From NCBI GenBank assembly GCA_002307725.1, contig DBUB01000010.1, forward strand, positions 823,111 to 887,110: a stretch of DNA of 64,000 nucleotides, in the 5' to 3' direction. The DNA is from Alphaproteobacteria bacterium UBA1301. Its GTDB lineage: Bacteria > Pseudomonadota > Alphaproteobacteria > Micropepsales > Micropepsaceae. The position numbers and the translations under genes were made by a program. The notes under the pieces were generated by a model. It was not told the DNA's origin. It ran no database searches and saw only the letters and a list, made by a program, of their open reading frames with translations. Within the stretch, counting starts at the first letter, position 1. Each line of letters opens with the position of its first letter. Below are positions 51,270-61,892 of the stretch, one piece after another.

Positions 51270-51350
51270 ACCGAACCCCGCAACGCCGCGCCTCACATAT
51301 GACAGTTGGTAAGCTGCGTTGGCCGGAAAAGTCCATCGGTTCCCGCGCAA

Positions 51351-51779
51351 TTTGTCTTAAGGAATATTCAGGTGGCGAGCGAAAAAAGAGGCCCACCGGC
51401 TGTGAACCGCGGATAAGCTAGCCAAAAGCCGCTAGCATCCGCCCGCCAGGGTTGTACATCTTGATACAATTTTGCGGTGCGCAAAAATATCCGCGGCGCC
51501 CAAAACACTTGCGGGACTTAGCCAAAGGGCCAAGTCCCGCGAGCCGCCACCGGGTTGCTCCTGGGTTGCAGCAAGTCAACCCGGTACACGCTTGAGGTTA
51601 TATCGGCTCTCGTCAATCCAATCCTAGAATTGGAAGCGACCCCCAGCCTCAAGTTGAATAAATATTGGCTTTTCTGCAGGCAAATGTCCAGAGTTTGCTC
51701 TCTTATTGTTCACATATTTGATGTTTTGTTTGGACGCATTCAAAAGTTTCCTTGTGAATACGTTGGAATGGCTCGTCTT
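51351..51779. other. Gene-poor gap with a cluster of strong hairpins
   Basis: About 430 bases without a credible gene. Three perfect inverted repeats occur in 180 bases: GCGGAT/ATCCGC with GCTAGC/GCTAGC (51409-51442, 2-base bulge), GCGGGACTT/AAGTCCCGC (51511-51540, with inner GCC/GGC) and ACCGGGTTG/CAACCCGGT (51549-51585). Weaker TTGTA/TACAA (51452-51469) lies between. This may be a structured RNA or stacked terminators; on the minus strand the second hairpin could end transcription of the RidA-like remnant. Confidence 0.55.
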
Positions 51780-52010
51780 CTACGATCTTATTGATGCGCA
51801 GGCGAACGACCAGCACCGCTGTCCAGCCCGGAAACATAAACCGGCGTCACCGGCAACAATCGCCTTACCGAAACCCCAGCTCTCCCACGTCGTCGTGTTC
51901 GGATTGTCCGGCATGATCACTTTGGCTTCGTCGCGCGCGCCCGCATGCGCCGCGCATCCCAGAATCACCACCACCATCATCGCGACAGTCGCGGTCAAAA
52001 TTGGCTTCAT
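51780..52010 (-). pseudogene. RidA-family remnant with signal peptide (truncated, frameshifted)
   Basis: A 76-residue frame from ATG 52010 with strong GGGGAGG ribosome-binding site. After a signal-like MKPILTATVAMMVVVILGCAAHA, the segment VIMPDNPNTTTWESWGFGKAIVAGD matches the start of RidA-type proteins. Beyond this the frame reads AGLCFRAGQRC, whereas the next frame gives TPVYVSGLDSGAG, the expected RidA continuation (V.VSG), then ends at once. So a shift near 51848 and loss of the remaining ~90 residues is likely. No other part of the gene is found nearby. Confidence 0.5.
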
Positions 52011-52135
52011 GCCAACCTCCCCGTCTATTGCGAAATGTTTCGGGTAAAGGTCTCGCGCAGGCCAGCGTCACGTCAATGCGGGACACGCAGACGTACTTTT
52101 CCAGAAAATGCCGCAAAGTTTCGCAAATACGAATT

Positions 52136-52151
52136 CAAAATGCGCATTTTG
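52136..52151 (+). promoter_or_regulatory. 16-bp perfect palindrome upstream of adhE
   Basis: CAAAATGCGCATTTTG is an exact palindrome, 176 bases upstream of the adhE start codon and in the same intergenic region as the RidA remnant. It is a candidate operator; no known regulator consensus was assigned. Confidence 0.5.
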
Positions 52152-52327
52152 CCCTTACGGCAAGCAAAAATAATGCGGCCACTCCGTGCCAATACGGATT
52201 GATGTTACCAACCATGACAGTCAGGTTGCCGCATGTGCGTATTCGACATACCTCTTTGCCTAATTAGATGCACAGACAGAACTTATATGACAGGCATCCG
52301 AAGGAAAGAGAGAAAGAGGAACAGAAT

Positions 52328-54985
52328 ATGTCTGTAGCAAGCCTGCCCGAACTGGACGCCCTCGTCGCGCGCGTCAACGCCGCGCAACAGGAGTTCGCCG
52401 GCTTTTCGCAGGAGAAGGTTGATCTCATCTTCCGCGCTGCCGCATTCGCCGCCACCGAGGCGCGGATTTCGCTCGCCGTCATGGCGGCCGAAGAAACCGG
52501 CATGGGCGTCGTTGAAGACAAGGTGATCAAGAACCACTTCGCGTCGGAATACATCTACAACAAGTACAAGGACGAACAGACCTGCGGCGTGCTGGAAACC
52601 GATGAGGTCGGCGGCACGATGACGATTGCCGAACCGATCGGCACCATCTGCGGTATCGTTCCCACCACCAACCCCACCTCGACGACGATCTTCAAGGCGC
52701 TGATCTCCTTGAAGACGCGCAACGGCATTGTGTTCAGCCCCCATCCGCGCGCCAAGAAGTCGACGGTCGCGGCGGCCAAGCTGGTGCTCGATGCGGCGGT
52801 GGCCGCGGGTGCACCGGAAAGCATCATCGGCTGGATCGACGAGCCCTCGATCGAACTGTCGAACGCGCTGATGCGCCATCCCGGCATCAACCTGATCCTG
52901 GCCACTGGCGGCCCCGGCATGGTCAAGGCGGCCTACTCCTCGGGCAAGCCAGCGATCGGCGTCGGCGCCGGCAACGCGCCCGTGGTGATCGACGAATTCG
53001 CCGACATCAAGCGCGCCGTCGCCTCAATCCTGATGTCGAAGACCTTCGACAACGGCATGATCTGCGCCTCCGAACAAGCGGTGGTCGTGGTCGATTCCGC
53101 CTATGACGCGGTGCGCGACCGCTTTGCCAGCCACGGCGGTTACATTCTCTCCGGCAACGAGCTCGGCATGGTGCGCGAGACCGTGTTCCCCGGCGGGCAT
53201 TTGTGCCCGAACGTGGTCGGACAGTCGGCGGTGAAGATCGCCACAATGGCAGGCATCACCGTGCCGCCGAATACCAAAGTGCTGATTGGCGAAGTGGAAG
53301 AGACCACCGAAGCCGAGGCCTTTGCCCACGAAAAGCTGTCGCCCACCCTCGCCCTCTATCGTCGTAAGGATTTCGCGGCAGCCGTCGATGCAGCAGCCGA
53401 ACTGGTCGCACTCGGCGGCATCGGCCACACATCGGTGCTCTACACCGATCAGGACCGTCGGCCCGATCGCGTGATGGCTTTTGGCAAGCGCATGAAGACG
53501 GCCCGCATCCTGGTCAACATGCCCTCGTCGCACGGCGGCATCGGCGACCTCTACAATTTCAGCATGGCGCCGTCGCTGACGCTTGGTTGCGGTTCTTGGG
53601 GCGGCAATTCCATCTCCGAGAACGTCGGCCCCAAACATCTCATCAACCGCAAAACCGTTGCGAAGCGCGAAGAAAACATGCTCTGGCACAAAGTTCCGAA
53701 GTCGATCTATTTCCGCCGCGGCGCCATGAACGAGGCCTTCAAGGAATTTGCCGGCAAGAAGAAGGCGCTGATCGTCACCGACCGTTTCCTGTTCGCCAAT
53801 GGCTACGTGGACGAACCGATGCGGCTGTTGAAGAAGCACGGCCTGGAAGTTGACGTCTTCTACGAAGTGGAAGCCGATCCGACGCTGTCGATCGTCAAGA
53901 AGGGCGTCGAGAAGGCCGTCGGCTTCCAGCCCGACGTGATCATCGCGCTGGGCGGCGGTTCGCCGATGGATGCGGCCAAGATCATCTGGGTGATGTACGA
54001 ACATCCGGAAGTCCACTTCGAGGATCTGGCGCTGCGCTTCATGGACATCCGCAAGCGCATCTACAAATTCCCCAAGATGGGCATCAAGGCCGATTTCATC
54101 GCCATCCCGACGACCTCGGGCACCGGCTCGGAAGTCACGCCATTTGCGGTCGTCACAGACGATGCAACCGGCATGAAATATCCGCTCGCCGATTACGAAC
54201 TGATGCCGACCATGGCGATCGTCGATGCCAATCTGGTGATGAACCTGCCCAAGTCGCTGACCGCCTTCGGCGGCGTCGATGCGGTAACTCACGCGCTGGA
54301 AGCCTATGTCTCGGTGATGGCGAATGAGTACTCCGACGCCCAGGCTTTGCAGGCACTGAAGTTGCTCAAGACCTACTTGCCGTCGTCCTACAAGGAAGGC
54401 GCCAAGAATCCGGTCGCGCGCGAAAAGGTGCACAACGCGGCGACCATCGCCGGCATTGCCTTCGCCAATGCGTTCCTCGGCGTCTGCCACTCGATGGCGC
54501 ACAAGATCGGCGCCGCGTACCATATCCCGCACGGACTGGCCAACGCGCTTCTGATCTGCAACGTCATCCGCTACAACGCCAACGACAATCCGACCAAGCA
54601 GACGGCGTTCTCGCAGTATGACCGGCCGAAGGCCCGCGCCCGTTACGCCGAAATCGCCGATCACCTTGGTCTTGGTGGGCTGCGTACCGGCGACAAGGTC
54701 AACGCCCTGATCGCTTGGCTGGAAGGATTGAAGAAGGATGTCGACATTCCGTCCTCGATCCAGGCGGCCGGCGTCACCGAAGCCGACTTCCTGGCCAAGC
54801 TCGACGAAGTTGCCGTAGCGGCATTCGACGATCAGTGCACCGGCGCCAATCCGAGGTATCCGCTAATGAGTGAGTTGAAGCAGATATTGCTCGACAGCTA
54901 CTATGGTCGTGCTTATGTGGAGACCTATGGACAAGACACGACCGAGGAAACCGACGCCACCGTCGTGAACCTAGTTCGCGCATAG
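52328..54985 (+). CDS. adhE: Bifunctional acetaldehyde-CoA / alcohol dehydrogenase AdhE
   Basis: An 885-residue fusion that reduces acetyl-CoA to acetaldehyde and on to ethanol, regenerating NAD+ in fermentation. The aldehyde half has the catalytic Cys246 (DNGMICASEQAV) and LATGGPGMVK. The iron-dependent alcohol half (about 450-870) has the NADH motif GGGSPMDAAK and iron ligands in GVCHSMAHKIGAAYHIPHG. Start ATG 52328 (MSVASLPELDAL) has AGAGGAA at 8 bases; a frame extending to 52268 is not supported by homology. It is uncommon in Alphaproteobacteria. Confidence 0.95.
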   Translation: MSVASLPELDALVARVNAAQQEFAGFSQEKVDLIFRAAAFAATEARISLAVMAAEETGMGVVEDKVIKNHFASEYIYNKYKDEQTCGVLETDEVGGTMTIAEPIGTICGIVPTTNPTSTTIFKALISLKTRNGIVFSPHPRAKKSTVAAAKLVLDAAVAAGAPESIIGWIDEPSIELSNALMRHPGINLILATGGPGMVKAAYSSGKPAIGVGAGNAPVVIDEFADIKRAVASILMSKTFDNGMICASEQAVVVVDSAYDAVRDRFASHGGYILSGNELGMVRETVFPGGHLCPNVVGQSAVKIATMAGITVPPNTKVLIGEVEETTEAEAFAHEKLSPTLALYRRKDFAAAVDAAAELVALGGIGHTSVLYTDQDRRPDRVMAFGKRMKTARILVNMPSSHGGIGDLYNFSMAPSLTLGCGSWGGNSISENVGPKHLINRKTVAKREENMLWHKVPKSIYFRRGAMNEAFKEFAGKKKALIVTDRFLFANGYVDEPMRLLKKHGLEVDVFYEVEADPTLSIVKKGVEKAVGFQPDVIIALGGGSPMDAAKIIWVMYEHPEVHFEDLALRFMDIRKRIYKFPKMGIKADFIAIPTTSGTGSEVTPFAVVTDDATGMKYPLADYELMPTMAIVDANLVMNLPKSLTAFGGVDAVTHALEAYVSVMANEYSDAQALQALKLLKTYLPSSYKEGAKNPVAREKVHNAATIAGIAFANAFLGVCHSMAHKIGAAYHIPHGLANALLICNVIRYNANDNPTKQTAFSQYDRPKARARYAEIADHLGLGGLRTGDKVNALIAWLEGLKKDVDIPSSIQAAGVTEADFLAKLDEVAVAAFDDQCTGANPRYPLMSELKQILLDSYYGRAYVETYGQDTTEETDATVVNLVRA

Positions 54986-55029
54986 TCTTCGTTCGCGTCC
55001 CAGCCCCCCCGCTTTCGGACGCGGACCGG

Positions 55030-55053
55030 CCCCCGAGCAGCAATGCCCGGGGG
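55030..55053 (+). terminator. Hairpin after adhE
   Basis: CCCCCG (55030-55035) pairs with CGGGGG (55048-55053), 45 bases after the adhE stop codon and followed by TCACTTAATTT. It is the first of two terminator-like structures. Confidence 0.45.
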
Positions 55054-55082
55054 TCACTTAATTTGAAGACATAGCGTCAAAG

Positions 55083-55120
55083 AAAACGGGCTGCCCGCGA
55101 AGACCGCCCGTTTTGTTTTT
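55083..55120. terminator. Bidirectional intrinsic terminator between adhE and the next gene
   Basis: AAAACGGGC (55083-55091) pairs perfectly with GCCCGTTTT (55106-55114), and a second run GTTTTT follows. The reverse strand is equally A/T-flanked, so it suits both adhE and the convergent small membrane protein. Confidence 0.75.
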
Positions 55121-55136
55121 GGGGATGTAGTCGGCG

Positions 55137-55370
55137 CTATTCCGTCTTCGAAGGCGCCACCGGCGGGGGCATCTCGTGCTGGCCCGCATTGTCGGGCGTG
55201 GTGCGGATTTCACGCGTGGAGACCTCTTGCGCCGCGACGGGTCTGGACTGATCGCCACTGGCCGCAAAACTGTAGGCACCGACAGCAATCACACCGAAGG
55301 CGACCACGGCCGCCCCGAGCAGCGTTCCGCGCGCGCCGTTCATGTCGATACATCGATTTTCGTCACGCAT
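55137..55370 (-). CDS. Small single-helix membrane protein
   Basis: A 77-residue protein from ATG 55370 (MRDENRCIDMNGARGTLLG); ATG 55343 is a possible internal start. One hydrophobic helix (about residues 15-38: LLGAAVVAFGVIAVGAYSFAA) is followed by a polar, proline-rich tail probably facing the periplasm. The family is not recognised and there are no motifs. Confidence 0.55.
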   Translation of the reverse strand: MRDENRCIDMNGARGTLLGAAVVAFGVIAVGAYSFAASGDQSRPVAAQEVSTREIRTTPDNAGQHEMPPPVAPSKTE

Positions 55371-55489
55371 GCCTACCTGCTCCTTTCGCGAGACAAAGGA
55401 GATAGAGGGCGCTTTGGGCAAGTGCGTATCAAAAGATGGGTCTTATCGGGGCAGAAACGTCCCGATTGTGGCAATCCGGCGTCAAAGCG

Positions 55490-56287
55490 TTAATTTTGTG
55501 GCCGCGCCGCGCAGATTTGCCGGCGTTCGGCAGACGTCTTGTCCGAGTACTGGGCCGCGCAATGTTGATAGGCGCGGGCGGCATCTTCGAACGCTTGGCG
55601 TGCTTTCTCGGGCGGCAGGCTCACGAGACTTTCCGCGGCGGCGCGCCCAATGTCGAAATGTTGGTAGTCGATTGGATCATCCCAATCGCCGCCCCACGCG
55701 ACAAATCCATTTTCGGCAAACACCTCCACCACGGCTTCCGCCATGCCCGCACGCTCGGCTTTGCCGGGGCGATGGTCGCGGCGGTTGAGATAATCGACAC
55801 CGCCCGCAGGGGCCACGGTGACGGTGTCACCCGTGCGCGTCAGATACGGGTTTTGCATCGGATTGAGATCGATCGCGACGCCATAGGCATGTAGCGACAG
55901 ACGTGCCGTTCCCTTTACGGCGCGATGGTTGAAGCCGGAGCTGTTATTGTCGGCCATCGCGGCTGCATCATCGCCGTCATAGGCCTCCAAGGTTTGCGCC
56001 TTGGCGATGGGGAATCGGCGCGCATACAGCGTCGCAAAAATGCGTTGCACCGCAGGTGCCACGGCATCGAGCACGACGATAGCGCCGTCATCGTGGCGGC
56101 GGCCGGCAAAATCGATATAGGAAAAACGCACGACAGAAAGCCGTTCGCAACCGACCGGCGCGCCGTCGTGCAGCACATGATGCGCCATCATTGCGGCACA
56201 CCGCGCGGTGTCAACCGGCGTCTGCGCCCACGCCCGGCCCAGTAGGCAGAGCACGGCGATGCACGTTGCCGCAAAACGGATCGACAT
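55490..56287 (-). CDS. M15-type D-Ala-D-Ala carboxypeptidase / endopeptidase
   Basis: A 265-residue secreted protein from ATG 56287 with signal peptide MSIRFAATCIAVLCLLGRAWA. The zinc site of VanY-like M15 proteins is seen: SLHAYGVAIDLN (His, Asp) and DYQHFDIG (His). The FNHRAVKGTARLS segment is typical of the family. It probably hydrolyses peptidoglycan peptide stems. It lies 14 bases after lpxD on the same strand, hinting at envelope-related co-transcription. Confidence 0.85.
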   Translation of the reverse strand: MSIRFAATCIAVLCLLGRAWAQTPVDTARCAAMMAHHVLHDGAPVGCERLSVVRFSYIDFAGRRHDDGAIVVLDAVAPAVQRIFATLYARRFPIAKAQTLEAYDGDDAAAMADNNSSGFNHRAVKGTARLSLHAYGVAIDLNPMQNPYLTRTGDTVTVAPAGGVDYLNRRDHRPGKAERAGMAEAVVEVFAENGFVAWGGDWDDPIDYQHFDIGRAAAESLVSLPPEKARQAFEDAARAYQHCAAQYSDKTSAERRQICAARPQN

Positions 56288-56301
56288 ATCCCCTCGCCGC
56301 G

Positions 56302-57336
56302 TTAGTTTTCCGGCTTGTGTCCGGGACGCGCACCAACGTGCAGCAGATGTGCCGTCTGGCGATGCCACTGGCGGATCGGCACGGCCGGATAGCCGCCGAC
56401 CGTTTCGCCCGCAGCGACGTCGCGCGCCACACCGCTCTTGCCGGCGATGCGCGCCCCCGACCCGATCACCAGATGATCGCTGATCGAAACGCCCCCCCCG
56501 ACCATCACGCCGTCGCCGATCGTGGCGCTGCCGGCCACGCCCACCTGCCCGGCAAAAACGCAGTTGCTCCCGATCCGCACGTTGTGGGCGACCTGGACCA
56601 GATTGTCGAACATCGTGTTGTCGCCGATCACGGTATCGCCGACGGCACCGCGGTCGATGGTGCAGTTGGAGCCCACCCGCACATTGGCGCCGATGATGAC
56701 ACGGCCAAGCTGGGCCGAGCAGATCAGGCCGGCCGGCCCCGGGACGACGCCAAAGCCTTCGCCGCCGATCACCGATCCGGCACCGATACGGACATTGGCA
56801 CCGATCAGGGCATGTGAAATCGTGGCATTGCTGGCGACAAAGCCGTTCTCGCCGATCTCGACCGCTCTGCCGAGCACGGCATTCGCCGCGATATGGCAGC
56901 GCGCACCCAACCGCACCTGCGGGCCGACAACGGCGCCGGAATCGATCTGACAGCCTTCGCCGATCACCGCACTCTCATCGACGATGGCTCCAGCATGTAC
57001 GCCCGGATCGGCGACGTCCCGCGGATAGAACATCAAGCCGACAATGGCGAAGACATAACGCGGATCGCGCGCCACCAAGAGTGCGGTCCCGTTGTGGGGA
57101 CGCTCTGCCAGCCTGGCGCTGGTGATGACTGCCGCGGCATGGGTTGTCGCGAACGCACCGCTGTGATGCACGTCGCAGAATATGCTCATCTCGTCGGGCC
57201 CGGCTTGATCCAGCGCGGCAATACCGCGGATCATCAAATCACGCCGGGCATCTGCCGCCAGTTCGACCTTGGCATGGCTGGCGATTTCTCCCAGCGAAAA
57301 CGGACCACGCCTCGGAAAAAACCGATCATCCGTCAT
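56302..57336 (-). CDS. lpxD: UDP-3-O-(3-hydroxymyristoyl)glucosamine N-acyltransferase
   Basis: A 344-residue trimeric acyltransferase of lipid A synthesis that adds a 3-hydroxyacyl chain to UDP-3-O-acyl-glucosamine. An N-terminal uridine-binding domain (1-100) precedes a left-handed beta-helix of hexapeptide repeats ([LIV]GxxxxI) from about 115 to 310; catalytic His lies in NLVQVAHNVRIG. The genes fabZ and lpxA, which often follow, are not here, and the order is not the standard bam-lpx cluster. Confidence 0.94.
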   Translation of the reverse strand: MTDDRFFPRRGPFSLGEIASHAKVELAADARRDLMIRGIAALDQAGPDEMSIFCDVHHSGAFATTHAAAVITSARLAERPHNGTALLVARDPRYVFAIVGLMFYPRDVADPGVHAGAIVDESAVIGEGCQIDSGAVVGPQVRLGARCHIAANAVLGRAVEIGENGFVASNATISHALIGANVRIGAGSVIGGEGFGVVPGPAGLICSAQLGRVIIGANVRVGSNCTIDRGAVGDTVIGDNTMFDNLVQVAHNVRIGSNCVFAGQVGVAGSATIGDGVMVGGGVSISDHLVIGSGARIAGKSGVARDVAAGETVGGYPAVPIRQWHRQTAHLLHVGARPGHKPEN

Positions 57337-57471
57337 TGCCGCAGCCTCGTGATAACCCGGCGCCCCATCGCCCGGGTTCCCTATGCTGCCCGAATTGCGC
57401 GTTCCTTGCCCAGAATTAATTGCCGCGGCCGCGTGTTCGCAGGTGCAGCAAAAAACGCATACTTGCGGCTG

Positions 57472-58764
57472 TCAGCTCCGGTAGGAGCCGTTGATGTCGA
57501 TATAGCCGTGGGTCAGGTCGCAGGTCCAGACGCGGGCTTTGCCGCGGCCAAGGCGCAAATCGACGATGATCTCGGTCTCCAGTTTGGAGACTTCCTTGGT
57601 CGCCTTGTCCTCGTTGTAGCGAGGTGCCCGCTCGCCTTTTTCGGCCACGAGCTGCTTGCCGAACCAGATGCGGAGCTTGTCGCGATCGGCTTTCTCGCCC
57701 GACTTTCCGACGGCCATTACGACTCGCCCCCAATTGGCGTCGTTACCGGTCATCGCGGTTTTGACCAACGGCGAATTGGCAACCGACAGCGCGATGCGCT
57801 TGGCGGCGACGTCGTTTTCGGCGCCCTGGATGCTCACCTTGAAACACTTGGTGGCGCCTTCGCCATCGCGCACAACTTGTAGCGCCAGATCGAGCAACAC
57901 CGCGTTCAACTTTTTCTTGAAATCGCGCAGCTTGGGATCGGACGCCGAGCGCACCGGCTTGTTGCCCGCTTTGCCAGTCGCAAACAGCAGCAGCGTGTCG
58001 GAAGTGGAAGTGTCGCTGTCGACCGTAATCGAATTGAACGAAGGCTTGACGCCATCCGACAGCAGGTCCTGCAGCACTTTGGCGGGCAGCTTGGCGTCGG
58101 TCATCACGAACGCCAGCATGGTTCCCATGTCCGGCATGATCATACCCGAGCCTTTGCAGAAGCCGTTGATCTGGACGGTTTTGCCGCCAAGCCGGGCGAT
58201 CGCCTTGCTCATCTTGGGATAGGTGTCGGTGGTCATGATGGCCTGGGCCGCCTCGCGCCAGCGGTTGGGCGCGCATTTGGCCGCCAAGTCCTTCAGGATC
58301 GTGGCAATCTTGTTGGCCGGCATCGGCTCGCCGATGACGCCGGTAGAGGCCATGTAGACCTCGTCGGCGCCGCAACCGACCGCACGGGCCGCCGCGATGG
58401 CGACCTCGGCCGCGCCCTTGAGGCCCACTTTGCCGGTGAAGGCATTGGCATTGCCAGAATTGACCACCAGGGCCCGGGCGCTCCCACGCGGCAGGCAGGC
58501 CTTGCACCAGTCAACCGGCGCCGAGGCAGATTTGGACTTGGTGAAAACGCCTGCGACCTTTGTGCCGGGGGTAAAAAACGCCAGCATGACGTCGGTGCGA
58601 TTCTTGTAGCGCACCCCCGCCTCGCCCGCGGCCAACATCACCCCATCAAGCGGCAACAATCGCGCGAAACGCTTGGGCGCCAGCGGCGAAATGGGATGAA
58701 CGCCAAGGGGCCGGCTGGCGGCTTGGGTGGTGGCCGGCTTACGGCCTTTAGGTTGCTGCGTCAT
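57472..58764 (-). CDS. argJ: Bifunctional glutamate N-acetyltransferase / amino-acid acetyltransferase
   Basis: A 430-residue arginine-biosynthesis enzyme that recycles the acetyl group of acetylornithine onto glutamate. It self-cleaves before a nucleophilic threonine; the motif is GFCKGSGMIMPDMGTMLAF with Thr215. The residue before Thr is Gly rather than the usual Ala. GNANAFTGKVGLKGA and AMTGNDANWGR are the other conserved blocks. Divergent from secA, with a 147-bp gap between starts. Confidence 0.94.
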   Translation of the reverse strand: MTQQPKGRKPATTQAASRPLGVHPISPLAPKRFARLLPLDGVMLAAGEAGVRYKNRTDVMLAFFTPGTKVAGVFTKSKSASAPVDWCKACLPRGSARALVVNSGNANAFTGKVGLKGAAEVAIAAARAVGCGADEVYMASTGVIGEPMPANKIATILKDLAAKCAPNRWREAAQAIMTTDTYPKMSKAIARLGGKTVQINGFCKGSGMIMPDMGTMLAFVMTDAKLPAKVLQDLLSDGVKPSFNSITVDSDTSTSDTLLLFATGKAGNKPVRSASDPKLRDFKKKLNAVLLDLALQVVRDGEGATKCFKVSIQGAENDVAAKRIALSVANSPLVKTAMTGNDANWGRVVMAVGKSGEKADRDKLRIWFGKQLVAEKGERAPRYNEDKATKEVSKLETEIIVDLRLGRGKARVWTCDLTHGYIDINGSYRS

Positions 58765-58911
58765 TATGGACGACCCTCCCGGTAAGGGCGGGGGGTTTGG
58801 CCGGAATCTTCAGATTTGACAAGGGGGTGTGTCGTTCTTATCTCTCCGACGCGGCTACAGCCGGGAGTTCTTTCCGGCCGGTTTATGATGCCTGCCCGAC
58901 AGAGGACATTC

Positions 58912-61677
<2,766 letters not shown>

Positions 61678-61689
61678 CGCGATGCGTCG

Positions 61690-61710
61690 TGGCCGGGCTT
61701 GACCCGGCCA
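61690..61710. repeat. TGGCCGGG palindrome after secA
   Basis: TGGCCGGG (61690-61697) pairs with CCCGGCCA (61703-61710) around CTTGA. It is a second copy of the palindrome at 30917-30945 and lies 12 bases after the secA stop codon, so it may serve as a terminator. Confidence 0.65.
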
Positions 61711-61843
61711 TCCATCTCTCCGCGGTACCGTCTCTGGAATTCGGGGATGGCTGGCTCGGCGGCCGGTAATTGCACACTTTTCAACCGGACGTTTACCGAC
61801 AACTCGCTTTGCTTTAGTCTCGAATCCACGGCATGCAATTGCC

Positions 61844-61867
61844 GCCTGCCGTCCGCGGACGGCAGGC
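61844..61867 (+). promoter_or_regulatory. 24-bp perfect palindrome in the leader of the CsgG/SH3 gene
   Basis: The 12 bases GCCTGCCGTCCG (61844-61855) are followed directly by their exact complement in reverse (61856-61867). As RNA it folds into a very stable hairpin ending 10 bases before the ribosome-binding site GAGGGAG (61878-61884). GCAATTGC (61835-61842) is another palindrome just upstream. The position suggests control of translation or mRNA stability, or a DNA operator. Confidence 0.65.
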
Positions 61868-61892
61868 TTGGGGCATAGAGGGAGATTCGATA

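Noticed and set aside
52200..52213. FNR-like site TTGATGTTACCAAC upstream of adhE
   Set aside because: Only the first half matches TTGAT; the second half does not match ATCAA.
53024..54664. Long open frame antisense to adhE, 546 codons
   Set aside because: It is a shadow of the strongly biased adhE codons; the same occurs opposite secA (59320-61284) and ntrY (12063-13649), with low-complexity His/Gly/Asp-rich translations.
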